DNA of 64,000 nt from Orientallactaga sibirica (GCA_036365145.1 JAEOAD010000015.1:38827501-38891500), one strand, 5' to 3'. Positions 46,335 through 57,931 are shown, counted from the stretch's first letter. Numbers and translations: made by a program. The notes: generated by a model not told the origin, from the letters alone.

Positions 46335-46854
46335 CCAAATTTTTGGAAAAAAAAATTTCGACTTGGAAAAATCTTACTGAGTTATTAAGTGACTTGCTCA
46401 AAGTCACACATTAATTAGCGTGTGGTACAGTGGGGCCCTGAGAATGAGCATCTTCTCGGGACTCATTTCTCAATCTCTGTGGTCACTGGCTCCCTCTAGG
46501 GATCATTACCTTTCTCATGGAAGAGACAGCTTCTGCTTTGCCTCCCTCTGCCTCCACCCCATCCCACCTTGCTTGCCCTTTGTTGCCTTCCTTTTTGTTC
46601 TAAAGAAAATATTTCCCATGCTCAACCTGCTTATGTCCATTTCCTGATGCTCTGATTTGAAGGTTCTAGGCAACCCCTGTTGCCCTTTATGTTAGCATCT
46701 GTAGAACTTGTCATTAGTGGCGCCTTCCCTGGAACCCAGAGCCTTGAAGCTATAATGGTTGGTAGATGTTTTCTGCCATCCCCAGGTCATTTCTGCATGG
46801 ACAAACACCCCCATGTGTGTGGCAAACTCACAGACTATCAAAAGTAGTCATGGG
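46335..46854. other. No gene; small MIR piece
   Basis: 46365-46430 has antisense MIR wording (agttattaagtgacttgc, caaagtcacacattaat). The rest is unassigned, pyrimidine-rich around 46520-46580. Confidence 0.5.
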
Positions 46855-47107
46855 GACTGGAGAGATGGCTTAGCAGTTAAGGTGTTTGCCTGCAAAGCCA
46901 AAGGATCCCGGTTCGATTCTCCAGGACCCACATAAGCCAGATGCACAAGGAGGCACATGCATCTGGAGTTTGTTTGCAGTGGCTGGAGGCCCTGGCGCAC
47001 CCATTCTCTCTCCCTCTCTCTCCCTCTCTCTCTCTCTCTCTCCATATATATATATATATGTAAAATCTGCCTCTTTCTCTCTCTCTCAAGTAAATAAAAT
47101 AAAATAA
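46855..47107 (+). mobile_element. DIP-type SINE, copy 12, with perfect target duplication
   Basis: Head ggactggagagatggcttag, B box GGTTCGATTCT, catgcatctggagtttg, ccctggcgcacccattc, a long CT segment, a (TA)n insert at 47043-47059, more CT and an AATAAAATAAAATAAA tail. AAAAGTAGTCATGGG is repeated exactly at 46840-46854 and 47108-47122. Young. The longest open frame in the window (46877-47401, minus) is a by-product of its CT repeat. Confidence 0.95.
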
Positions 47108-47122
47108 AAAAGTAGTCATGGG

Positions 47123-49433
47123 ATAAACCTGCATTTTGGAAGCTTCCTCTGATGAGAAGACCAGTACAGGGAGCTGAGGACAGAGACCTTGCCTGTCTCC
47201 TGAGGCTTTTGGACTGTCCAGGCTATTGCTGGTAAGGCCTGAAGCTGAGAGGTGCTGTGGAGTGGAGATAGGATGAAAGAGCCTCTGGGAGCAAGTCCTG
47301 AGGGGACGGTCGAGACCCTTGTGACAGGCATTCAGGCACGCATGTGCTACCACAGTGCAGCCCCTATGCAGTGGCAGCTCAGAGGGAATGGGGTGGGACA
47401 TGCTTCTGCCTTTGGAGCCTTGTGTTTGCTGGTGTTTATATTAGGAGTGGAATTAATTAAATGCCACAGGGCCTCCTCAGTTGCTGAAAATAAACGGAGC
47501 CAGGCCCCCAGCAGTGCAGCCCACCTGCCTGCCTGCCGAGGAGCAGGACTGCTGTGGCTTCAGAGGGCAGAGACACACAGAGCTCTCATGGTGCGACCAG
47601 TGTGGCAGCCGCCTTCGCCCCACAGGCAGCGTGTCAGAGCCAGATGTGGATTAGAGCCTGCGTGGTTCCCAACAGAGCTGTGCAGATGCATAGCCACACA
47701 GACGCACAAGGCATGCTGATTCCTGGAAGAAGCACAGACGGGCCACCCATATCCACACTGGCACATGGATGCAAAGACAGGTGCCATGAGCACACAGGAG
47801 CACATGGTACAGCAGGAATAGCCTAGACCCATGAGAACATGGTTTCCCACGCACATGGCCACACCCCCACAGATTCTCTAGGAAACATGGGGGCACACCT
47901 TTAGAATCAGAAAGCTGCAGTTTGCTCATTAGTCGACCTGCCAAAAGCATGACCTTGAATTTGTTTCTTAGTTTCATTGTGCCTCAGTTTCCTCAGCTGT
48001 ACTTTGTGGTGAGGATACAAGTGAGAAAATAAACACAGTGACCCTGGCAGAGTTACAAGCGTGTACTGAGCCCACTGCAGACAATAGCTGGTGTGATTCT
48101 CACACAACACCCACAGTGATCTCATGGAAAACAAAGATGCTCCCACTTATTAAGAGTCATATAAGCCAAGTGGCCCAGAGCTCTAAAGAGACAGATCCAC
48201 AGCCAGGGCCTCACGAGTTGGCCTGCTCAGACCAGCACCCTATCAACCTGGGCCTGTACACACTCCCCTTCCCATCACCACCACTGCTGCCACCAGCAGC
48301 CCAAGTTGTCACTGGCATATGCCCAAACCATGCAGAGTCGAGGAAAACCAAAGGAATTCTTGGCTGAGGAGGCACATGCCATGTGGCATCGTTGTTAGCC
48401 ACTAAAACACATGCTCTTCTGTGGCTCCCCAGGGCCTGTGGGCCAAAATCCAATCTCCCAAGTTACATAAACTGTGAGCATTCTGTGTTGTATTTCTGTC
48501 TCCCAGCCTCCCTTCACCTCACAAGACTACTGCCACTCTTCCCAGTGGGGGAAGGGCACAAACAGGGCCCTACTGGTTCTAAATATTGAGAAATAAGAGG
48601 AAATGGTGGCAGGTGGGAACATAAATGTCATCCTTATTGCTAATCAAGCCCAGGTTGACCCTCGTGGCTTACTGTGAGAAGTAGGAGGCCCACTAGCTAG
48701 ATCCCAGAAGCAGTCAGACAAACCACCAAGATGCGGGCCTCTCAGGGCAGGGGGTGGGGTGGGGGCAGGACTCCATACAGAGTACCTCACCTGGTAAGAC
48801 CTGCTGGGGCTTCTATATCCCCAGGACACTTTCTACTTAGAGCCCTGCTGAACATCCAAAGACTGTCTTCCCCTTTCTTTATTCTCCTATAGCCCCTTTC
48901 TGACTCTGTGCCCTGTACCAGGTACAAGATGACCACTAACCTGGTGACCTCAAACAACATCCCTTACCTCACAGGCTCTGTGTAACAATTCTTTTTCCAT
49001 TTAAAATATGAGATCCTTAACCCAACAAGGATTTACAGATTTATGGGCTAGGTGATCCATCTTCTTCTTTACCAGTGTCTCTAATGAGCCTTCTCAGTCT
49101 CCTGGATCCTGAAGGCGACACTATAGTTGAGATGTTTAATGCCCTCCAAAGGCCCCCGGATGGCACTTTTGAGAGGTGTTCTTGGGTACCTATCCTAGAA
49201 GAGATTGAGGGATTCTAGTCCCTACTCTGTTTTCTGGCTTAGGCAGTGAATACTTTACTATAGAACTGCATTTCTGTCCTCCATGGTCTCCCAAGATTAG
49301 GGTGTGGATGGTCTTCAAATTAGCTGTCTCTAGTTGTAAAATGTAGCTTATAGAGAAATGGAGAAACATAAAAATCACTTAGGAGTAATTATGATCATTG
49401 CAAGGTGTTGCTCTACAATCTTACTTTTGATAG
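47123..49433. other. No gene; unique DNA, one MIR
   Basis: 47405-47505 is a possible conserved island (ggagtggaattaattaaatg). 47690-47875 is enriched in imperfect CACA/CACATGG words. A MIR lies at 47925-48080. No exon recognised. Confidence 0.45.
47925..48080 (+). mobile_element. MIR fragment
   Basis: gaccttgaatttgtttctta, gtgcctcagtttcctcagc, tgtactttgtggtgagga in MIR order on the plus strand. Confidence 0.65.
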
Positions 49434-49441
49434 GTGTATGT

Positions 49442-49446
<5 letters not shown>

Positions 49447-49478
<32 letters not shown>
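49447..49478. repeat. (TG)n microsatellite
   Basis: About 16 TG units followed by a long imperfect TGTATG/TGTGCA-rich stretch to about 49580. Part of the SINE tail. Confidence 0.92.
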
Positions 49479-49479
<1 letters not shown>

Positions 49480-49762
49480 ATTCTTCTATGCTTGTATGCA
49501 TGTATGGTGGGCATGTGTGTTCATATGTGTGCAGGCACATGTGTGTGCAGGTATGTATGCACATGTGAGCATGTGCATGTGGAAGCTAGAGGTCAACGTT
49601 GGGGTATCTTCTTCAACCACTTTCCACCTTGTTCTTTGAGACAACCTCTCTCTGAACTTAGAGCTCACCAGTTCACATAGACCAGCTAGCCAGTGAGCCA
49701 CATAGATTCCTTGTCTCACATCTCCAGCACTAGGATTACAAGCACACACCATCCTACCTGGC

Positions 49763-50000
49763 TTTTTTTTTTTTTCTTTTTTTTTTTTTGAGATAGAGAG
49801 ATACAGATGGAGAATGGGCACGCCAGCAGCCTCTCAGCCACTATGAATGAATTCCAGATGTGTGTGCCCCCTTGTGGGCATGAGTAGCATTGCTCCCTTG
49901 CATCTCTTTACATCTGGCTAAACGTGGAACCTGGAGAATTGAAAGGGTGTTCTTAGGGTTAGCAGGCAGGTGCCTTAACCGCTAAGCCATCTCTCCAGCC
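49763..50000 (-). mobile_element. DIP-type SINE, copy 13, long form
   Basis: Poly(T) tail complement at 49763-49789, GA segment, gggcacgccagcagcctc, head complement ctaagccatctctccagcc. Between atgtgtgtgcccccttgtg and catctggctaaacg it carries the expanded block (49872-49912, includes gggcatgagtagcattgc), as in copies 4 and 8. CCTACCTGGC is duplicated at 49753-49762 and 50001-50010. Confidence 0.92.
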
Positions 50001-50027
50001 CCTACCTGGCATTTAAAAAATTATTTT

Positions 50028-50875
50028 ATTCTTTCTGCCATCTCTTCCGCAATGGACCCTGAACCTTGGAGGGTGTGATAGAGATGTTTTGGTGCTGGAC
50101 ATTCCTGCATCCCTTCTCAGCACTATGTTGCCTGTTGGGTCATCCCAGTGGTCATTGCCATCTGAAAAGAGAAGCTTCTCTAACCAGAGTAGCCTTAATA
50201 TGTGAATATGAACATTAAGTGTAGAGCTTTCAGGACAGTTTGGTGGGAATAATATATACATTTAGCCTGACAAGAGCAGGCTTTATACCTCTAAGGCTCA
50301 TGACCTCCTCTGCCATAGACTTTTGCTTAGTTTTTTTCAGTACCAGGCATGTATTCCCTCCCATAGAGCAGGCCTCCAGTCCAATTAGAGAGTAGTTGGT
50401 TTCCCACAGAGTAGACATGCCACTATTGTATCTGTTTGGTCATTTGACCTGTCTGGCCAAACTTGAAGTTTCCAGTGTCCACTGTTTTCACCACTGATGA
50501 CTTCTGCCTCCCATACAGCTGCATGCAGTGCAGCTTTTTCCAGCTTTCAGTTGGCTGGTCTACAGGGAGAAGGTTTTCTGCTCAGCACTAGATTGATTTC
50601 TCAGTGACCTTGCCACTTAGGCAAGTGAGGTCTTCAGCAAAAGTGTCTTACCATCTGTTTCTCAAGGGAAACCAAGGGCCTTGGCAATAGCCTGTAATGT
50701 TTTAGAGGCAACAGGGACCTCCCTGGCCAACAAGTCACTGGAAGGTGTCCCATCCCTGGCACTGAAAATGTTCTAGTAACAATCTATGGCTTCTGGATGT
50801 GCCATTATTCAAATGAGTAGATTTAATTCAGAATATCTTGAATTTTGATTGACCCTCCCCCTGCCCTTCTTTTTT
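50028..50875 (-). mobile_element. L1 3' region, copy A (antisense, both ends missing)
   Basis: Matches the order of the L1 at 50887-52087 over about 740 bp: cttccgcaatggaccctgaa, catctgaaaagagaagcttc, gaatatgaacattaagtgta, ccaggcatgtattccctccc, tccagctttcagttggctgg, ctccctggccaacaag. It lacks the terminal tail portion present in copy B, but extends about 110 bp further toward the L1 interior (aacaatctatggcttctgg). Confidence 0.8.
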
Positions 50876-50886
50876 AATTTTTTTAG

Positions 50887-52087
50887 TTTTTTTATTGACA
50901 ACTTCTATACTTACATACAAAAAAAATGCATGTTATTTCCCTCCCCTCGCTCCATTCCACTTTAGAACTCCAATCTCCATCATATCCCCTCCCTCTCTCC
51001 ATTAGTCTCTCTTTTAATTTTTTTGTTTTTTTTTTTTTTGTTTTTCTGAGGTAGGGTCTCACTCTGGCTCAGGCTGACCTGGAATTCACTATGTAGTCTC
51101 AGGGTGGCCTTGAACTCTCAGTGATCCTCCTACCTCTGCATCCCTAGTGCTGGGATTAAAGGCGTGCGCCACCACGCCCGGCTTCTCTTTTAATTTGATG
51201 TCATCATCTTTTTCTTCTATTATGAGGGTCTTGCAAAGGTATTGCTAGGCACTGTAAGGTCATGGATATTGAAGCCAATTTCTGTCTGGGCAGTTGCATT
51301 GTAAGAAGTCATACCCTTCCTTTGGCTCTTCCATTCTATCCTCCCCCTCTTCCGCAATGGTCCCCGAGCCTTGGAGGGTGTGACAGAGGTGTTTCAGTGC
51401 TGGGCACTCCTCCATCCCTTCTTCTCAGCACTATGTTGCCTTTCGGGTCATCCCAGTGGTCATCGCCATCTGAAAAGAGAAGCTTTTCTAACCAGAAGTT
51501 AGAGTAGCATTAATATGTGAATATGAACATTAAGTGTAGGGCTTTCAGGGCAGCTTGGTGAGAATAATATATACATTTAGCCAGACAAGAGCAGGCTTTA
51601 TACCCTTAAGGCTCATGACCGCCCCTGCCATAGACTTTTGCTTAGTTTTTTCAGTACCAGGCATGTATTCCCTCCCATAGAGAGGGCCTTCAGTCCAATT
51701 ATGGAGCAGTTGGTTACCCCAAGAGCAGACATTCCACTCTTGCACCTGTTCAGTCATTGGGCCTGTCTGGCCAAACTTGAATTTTCCAGTGTCCACTATT
51801 TTCACTGCTGATAACCTCTGTCTCCCATACTGCTGCATGTAGTGCAGCTTTTTCCAGCTTTCAGTTGGCTGGTCTACAGGGAGAATGTTTTCTGCTCAGT
51901 ACCAGCTTGCTTTCTCAGTGACCTTGCCTCTCAGTCAAGAGATGTCTTCAGCAATAGGGTCTTACTATCTGTTTCTCAAGGGAATCCATGGGCCTTGGCA
52001 ATAGCCTTTGATGTTTTGGAGGCTACCAGGACCTCCTTGGCCAACAACTCACTGGAAGGTATCCCATCCCAGGCACTGAAAATTTTT
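50887..52087 (-). mobile_element. L1 3' end, copy B (antisense, 5'-truncated), split by a B1
   Basis: Starts with the T-run tail and polyadenylation signal complement (ttttattgacaacttctata), then ctccctctctccattagtct, B1 insertion, gtcatggatattgaagcc, and the same landmarks as copy A, to aggcactgaaaatttttt. Contains only 3' untranslated sequence; no ORF2 domain is present. Presumed non-coding. Confidence 0.85.
51021..51183 (-). mobile_element. B1 SINE inside L1, with target duplication
   Basis: T-rich tail complement, gaggtagggtctcactctgg, ctgacctggaattcactatg, agtgctgggattaaaggcg, caccacgcccggc. TCTCTTTTAATTT is repeated exactly at 51008-51020 and 51184-51196. Little divergence, so a young copy. 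Confidence 0.95.
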
Positions 52088-52242
52088 TATGCATTCTCTT
52101 CCCCTGGTCTCACTTAGGCCTTTCCTCAAATAAAAAAAATTAATTTAAAAAAAAAAAAACTTGTCCAGAAGGGGAGGCCAGATAAAGGGGAAAGGCTAAT
52201 ATAATAATACAAGCAAAAATAAAATAAAAATCCCCATTGTTT

Positions 52243-52490
52243 TCAAAAAATATTTTATTTATGTATGAGAGAGAGAGAGAGAGAGAGAGGAGAAGAAGGA
52301 GGAGGAGGAGAGGCAGATAGAGAGAAAGAGAGAAAAAATGGGCACACCAGGGCCTCCAGTCACAACAAACAAACTCCAGATGCATGTGCTACCTTGTATG
52401 CATCTGGCTTACATGGATCCTGGGGAATAAAACCTGGGTCCTTAGACTTTGCAGGAAAGCACCTTAACCACTATGCCATCTCTCCAGCCC
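52243..52490 (-). mobile_element. DIP-type SINE, copy 14
   Basis: Tail complement aaaaaatattttatttatg, a long GA/GGA segment 52267-52330, gggcacaccagggcctccag, atgcatctggcttacatgg, head complement ccatctctccagccc. The catacctggcattttatatg that follows is a B4-like head, so this DIP probably also inserted in an old composite SINE. Confidence 0.92.
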
Positions 52491-52558
52491 CATACCTGGC
52501 ATTTTATATGGGTTCTAGGAGTCTGTGACAAGCATTCTACCCACTGAACCATTTTCCA
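52491..52558 (-). mobile_element. B4-like SINE head fragment
   Basis: tacctggcattttatatggg, tctgtgacaagcattctacc, cactgaaccattttcc correspond in order to the tRNA-like head of B4-type SINEs in antisense. The rest of the element is absent. Confidence 0.5.
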
Positions 52559-54074
52559 TGTATTAATTTTTTAACAAAATTGAGACCAAGTGACATATGA
52601 TTGAATATTTCTATCATGATGTGCCATGATACCATCACTGGGCTATGTAGAGCTTTAGTTTATATCTTTGCTGGTTTGTTGTGTTTGTAAATAACATAAT
52701 TAACAATTCTGACCCTTCAACTAAACCCATGAGCTGCAGTCTCCCCTGTGACTCCATCCCCTGTGTGCTCCTCTTCCCAAGGCCTCTCCAGAGATAACTC
52801 AGTGCTAACTGTTTGCATTGCTCGTTCTTTCAGTCTTTAAAAATACAGCTGGATCATGCACGGGCTTTGCTGGGTGTGTCAGTCTTCTGGTGTCTAGCGT
52901 GGCTTCTTACAACCTACTCACAGAAGACAGATCACAAACATGTTCTTAATTGCTGCAGAATCTACTGTTTACAGAATACTCTATCTCTTTATCTTATTTC
53001 TACCTTTGACTTTTAGATAATGCATAATTTTACATATGGTGGTCCCACAGACTTCCCTTCAGGTAATGCTTGCAGGGCTCTAAAGTGAGGAACTGCACAA
53101 TTTGATAGGAGTTGCAACATACCCTCTGGAGCATCTCCACTGATCCCTGTTTTCACAACAGCTCCCCATATAGGGTACATCAGTTTGAAAGAGAGGGGGA
53201 GGGAATGAGACATAAATATATTTGTCTTTTTCAAAGGGCCCAAAGCCCCTGGCGTAGCTGAGTTCTGGTGCACTGAGCCTTGTCTGACACGTCACCATTC
53301 ATAGAGTCCTACTCAGATGCCCCTGTAGATTCAGGGCCTCTTGTCCACCCCTAACATTCCTCTCCACCCCCATTTTGATCCCTTCTGATACTTAACACTA
53401 TTTCAACATGTACTTTTTTTCTTTTCCCTAACTGGCTCATCTTCATGGAAATAAACACACATGTGCCTTGCTCACCACTGGATCTGCCTGGCACCAAGGA
53501 AGAGCTCAACAGACATTTTAATTGCATGAATGAGGAACAAATGCTGCGGGAGTGGCTTTGCATGTAGCCCAGGGCCAGACTACGTCATTTAGAGATTTAT
53601 CAAGTAAACAGAGAAATGACTGGGTGCTGCTCCTGTCACCCATCTCTAGGTGGGGATAGCACTCACGGACAATCCCCACCCCAGGGACTCTCCCAGCTCT
53701 GCTAGACGCTGTGAGCCAGTGCTAGGTCAGGGGTGTTTCCAGTATGTTTGCAGGTACACTTCTTGGAAACAGGATCATGGCATCCTTGCATGTACCCGTG
53801 GCTCCTTCTGCAAAGAGCTCTGAATATCAGAGAGGTTCAAGACCTCCCACCGCATCCATGCTCATGCACATGCACAGCGTCTGGCTCCCAGACAGCAACC
53901 TCTTGCCCTTTGTCTTAATAAATCTGCATTCTAAGTCTGGGACTGGCTGGTTCAGCAGTCTACATGGCTACAGCCCATAGTTACCCTTCCAGGATTGCCA
54001 GGTTCACACACTCCTCCCTGGATCCCTTCATTCTCTCCTAATTGTAGCAATGATGACACCACATTGTTCTCTGT

Positions 54075-54245
54075 TACAGTTTACATGGCTCTTTCCCATG
54101 AGTCATTTATTTGATTTTTCTCAGCAGCCCTGTGATCGGAGGGTTATTCCCTGCTACTTCAGTTGACAGAACTGACGCTTAAGGGATGACCCACTTCGTC
54201 AAAACTACACAACTCCTCAGTGACAAAGCAGTCATGTCTGACTAT
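54075..54245 (-). mobile_element. MIR element
   Basis: Antisense MIR order: tgatttttctcagcagccctg, gatcggagggttattccc, caactcctcagtgacaaagc, agtcatgtctgactatag. Confidence 0.6.
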
Positions 54246-54687
54246 AGACTCCATGGTCACAGTTGGAATTACAACTGGACCTCAGGGAAGCAGGGACCCC
54301 ACTGGCCAGATGAAATGCCATTTCCTTTTTGTTTTCTATAAGTCTTGGTTCTCAGTTGTGGAAAATCATGTCTGTCTGTCTTTGATTTGCTTGTGACATT
54401 ATTCTCTCACATGTTTATTCTGTAAACGCACACTGAGTGATCCTGTAGCATGAAGTCCAGTGGAAGGCTTAGCAGGAATCACAGGAAGTAGGATGTGAGT
54501 GCGCTCAGAGGCTGGGGCACTTGCCACTAGTCTGCATCAGGGCTCAGGGTCAGAACACGCAGGGGACTTGCACTATTAAGAAAGAAGTATACTGACTTCT
54601 CCAGGGACCCAGTGAATCACTTTGTCCTCCTTAGCTAAAGAGTGAGCTTACTGGCCTCTAAGCTGTATGGACAACAAATCCAGAATC

Positions 54688-54689
<2 letters not shown>

Positions 54690-54761
<72 letters not shown>
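54690..54761. repeat. (TG)n(GA)n compound microsatellite
   Basis: About 21 TG units pass directly into about 14 GA units with no interruption. Unlike the tract at 263 it is not followed by a SINE body. Confidence 0.95.
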
Positions 54762-54764
<3 letters not shown>

Positions 54765-55092
54765 TGATATTGATAACCTCCCAGGGCCCACACTGTGATA
54801 GGAATTCCCATCCTTCCTGGGACACAGGAAGAAGTCTCTAGCAGGATGCTCAGTCTTCTGTGACTCAGCAGATATTTTCCTCTCTGCGAGGATGCTTTCC
54901 TTTTAACACCTCTGGCTCAGCCTGCCCTAAAGACATTGTGGACCAGTCAGTGTTAACCTGAACCCAGAACCATGGCCTCAGACCTCAGAGCCCGGAGGGA
55001 AGGGCCGAAGTCCTCACTAGCCACGCGAGGCCTTGGCAGCCAGGAGAGGAGCTCCCAGGTCAGAAGAGAACACAGAACGGTGCACTTCTTTT

Positions 55093-55300
55093 ATCATCAT
55101 CATCATTATTTATCATTCTTTTATTTTCATTAGCTTACAAAGTAACAGGTTTCCTTATGGCATTTTCATACATACATACATTGCTTTGGTTGATTGTGTC
55201 TTCATGCCTCTCTGACCCCTTCTCCCACTGTACCCTTACACTGCACCCCCAGTACAACCCCCTCCAGTTTAATATCTCATGTGTTTGATTGTCTCATTTG
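55093..55300 (-). mobile_element. L1-like 3' end fragment
   Basis: ttttattttcattagcttac, aaagtaacaggtttccttatg, gcattttcatacatacat, then pyrimidine-rich sequence, as in the antisense 3' end of rodent L1 families. Short. Confidence 0.5.
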
Positions 55301-57595
55301 TAAGCCTCGGGCATCTCATCCCTAAAATGGGAAGACAACAAAAAGGATTTCTTGGGTTCCTCCCAGCTTTGTGTACTTCCTGAGCAGTCAGGGAGTGTAC
55401 ATGTTGCTGATCTCTCCCATTATTTCTTCATGTTTACATCACTCTTTGTTATGTCTGTGAAAGGTCCTGTGAGCTCTCTGAACCATGAGGAAGTGAGGAG
55501 GACGAGGGCTGGAACTTCTTTTCCCATTTTGTAGTTGTGCAAACTGACATTGGTACTACGCTTGTACTCACAGTTCTTTGAATGGCAGCTGGGAATAGTG
55601 CCAGGTTCCTGACCACCGCTGCCCTCCATGCTCTGCCTGGTGCCCACATGAAACATCCAGATGGTAGGCACCTGCTGGGACAGTTGGCGGTTTTGTCTCC
55701 ACCCAGCAAGCATTAAGCCTGAGAGGACTCTCACCCAAGCACAAAATTGCTACAAGTGCTGGCTTCCACCAGGGCCCTGCACCCCAGAATGGAAGTCCTC
55801 CCAGGTCCTCAGCCTCCTTCCTCTTCACATGGGCATGCCAGCTCCCACTGCACTGGCTCTTTCCTGAAGATGTCACTACAGGGGTTCCTTTAGCCTCCTG
55901 ACCTGCTGCAATCTGGGGTCTTCTCTCACCTTGTATCTACTGGGAAACTCCTGCTGTCCTGCGGGAAAGTTCGCTTCCTCCAAGCTACCCTGCCTGAATG
56001 AGTATGGCCGGCTGGTTGCCTGTCAGCCACATTACAGTTGAAAACTCAGCCCCTCATTCCCTCCCTGTTACTTCGGAGTCTCTCTGCAAGTCCATAGGGC
56101 CAGGACGGCAAGGGCACTGGGGTATCGTCGGTCACGGCATCATGTTTCAGATGTGTCTACGCCATGGGACTTTCCTGTCTAGACCCCACAATTGAGTCTC
56201 ACACCCAAGTGAGAGGTCTAAACATGTTTTTAATACTGCACAGCCGCCATGGCCCCACGGAACATGGGAGAACAGCATATGGACTGGTGGTGGGCCAGGC
56301 CTTGAGGATTATTATATTTTACTAGTTCAGAACCTTCTGGAGTTTGTGTAAAAGCTGAACCCAAGCAGAGGGCTCCCCAAACATTCCATTACTCAGTTCA
56401 GTCAGCTTTGTGTCTGGAGATAGCAGGTCTCACATAATAGCATGAGATACTGATGCTCAGCAAAAGTGCAGTCAGCAGAGAGTTTGAAGCCACATGCCTT
56501 GGAGCAGACTGTGGCCAGACCTGTGACATGTCTTAGAGAAAGAAGCCAGCCTGCCTCACAAGGTTCATGGCCGAGTGCACACCTGTAACTGGGACTTGCT
56601 GTCATTCAAGGAGCTGTGAGGACAAGTGCAGGACCAATGTCAGTTTTCACAATGACAAAATGGGAAAAGAAGTTCTGTTCCTAGCCCCCTCACTCCCACA
56701 TGGCTCATGGAGCTCTCAGAACCTCTCACAGGCGTAATGTGAGGAGATATAAACATGATATCAGCAACATGGATACTCCCTGACTGCTCAGAGAGTCCAG
56801 GACTCCCACCTCAGTTAACCTCATCAAGATAACCCCTCACACATCCAGAGGTCAACCTACCTGATCTACATATCCCTCACAGGTAATTCTAGGTCTTGTC
56901 AAGTTCACAGTGTAGACTTTTTGGTGATTCCACTTCCTGCTCAGCTGGTTCTAACTGATAATGAGAACTAATGTTTCCATGGCACCACAGGCCAGCTGTA
57001 CATTGAATACTTTAAAAACAATAAAAATGTAGGCAGTAGTAGCATTCTCAGGTCACAGATGAAGGAAGGAATGGCGGCGCACAGGTAGAGTAACGTGCTG
57101 GCCACCGGCTATTCAGGGACTCTGGGCTGGCTGGCTGCTGAGACACTAGACACTATCACTAGCCAGACTTTGCCAAGGGTGTGTTGCAGCCCTTCTCTGT
57201 TCTCTTTTGCATCTCCCTTGGCCCTAGCACTCCCTCTCTCCATGTTCCATTCTCTCACTACATCCACATCAACTTCTTCCCTGGAATCCCAGATACTTCC
57301 TGCAGGGCACAAAGGCATAGGAACAAACAAGGTGAGTGAGTACAGGACCTCAGCTGGGTCAGGACCTGTGTGCTACCTCTATTGCTGCCTGGCTGCTCAT
57401 GGGGCATTGGGCCAAGCACTGATCTGTTCATCTATCCAGCAATTTCATCTGTTTATTCTTTACAAATCTCTTTAGGGTGGCAGCCAGTGGTGTCTGTAAG
57501 GCTAAAGGATACAGCAACCTGCCCAGGGGATCCAAACTCCCCAAACAGCTTGACCAACCAGCTTGAGCCTTGACCCACCAAGAAGTGGGAAGTCA
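55301..57595. other. No gene; ERVL relic and unique DNA
   Basis: 56800-56925 is an ERVL LTR relic. The region 55560-55880 is C-rich with overlapping frames on both strands but no exon features. Elsewhere unassigned. Confidence 0.5.
56800..56925 (-). mobile_element. ERVL (MLT2-related) LTR fragment
   Basis: cccacctcagttaacctcatc, aagataacccctcacacatc, aggtaattctaggtcttgtc and aagttcacagtgtagac follow the 5' part of rodent ERVL LTRs in antisense, comparable with 40900-40985. Confidence 0.6.
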
Positions 57596-57931
57596 GGTCT
57601 GAGGAAATGGCTCAATGGATAAAGCACTTGCTATGCATGAATACCCAGACCCACATCAAGCTGGACACTTTGATGCAAGCATAGCTGGTCTGTCGTCCTG
57701 ATACCTATGGCCAAAAGGGATGCAAAGATAGGGAAATCTCCCAGAAACTCACAGGCCAGCTTGCCTGGCAAATGCAGTAAACAAAATACCCTGCCTCAAG
57801 CAAGACAAAGACTGACACCCAAAATTGTCCTCTGAGCTCCACATGTGCATGACTGTATATATGTGCCTACACAAACACCCTCTCCCCAAAAAAAGAAGGA
57901 AGGAAGAAAGGAAGAGGGGAAGAGAAGAAAA
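57596..57931 (+). mobile_element. B4-like composite SINE with target duplication
   Basis: tRNA-like head gaggaaatggctcaatggat with aaagcacttgc, then a B1-like half (tctcccagaaactcacaggc, gtaaacaaaataccctgcctc), the tag ttgtcctctgagctccacat, CA-rich sequence and a GGAA/GAAA tail. GAAGTGGGAAGTCA (57582-57595) and GAAATGGGAAGTCA (57932-57945) match at 13 of 14 bases. Full-length by layout. Confidence 0.8.

Larger units (their letters stand above)
49434..50010 (-). mobile_element. B4-like composite SINE with (TG)n, split by a DIP
   Basis: 49434-49762 on the minus strand: B1-like half (complement of cagcactaggattacaag and gacaacctctctctg), the tag complementary to ggaagctagaggtcaacg, and a terminal (CA)n seen as (TG)n at 49447-49478, as in murid B4-type elements. 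A duplicate CCTACCTGGC (50001-50010) lies beyond DIP copy 13. Its tRNA-like head is missing. Confidence 0.65.
52559..55090. other. No gene; old repeats, MIR, microsatellite
   Basis: 52560-52990 resembles an ancient L1-type region but is too diverged to assign. MIR at 54075-54245 and a microsatellite at 54690-54761 are listed separately. No exon recognised. Confidence 0.45.

Noticed and set aside
46877..47401. Longest open frame (174 codons, minus strand)
   Set aside because: It runs through DIP copy 12 and its CT/TA repeats, giving arginine-glutamate repeats; no domain, promoter or splice support.
47252..47719. 155-codon plus-strand frame with a hydrophobic stretch
   Set aside because: No known family, no start context or splice evidence; the hydrophobic part is encoded by the AT-rich TTAATTAA island.
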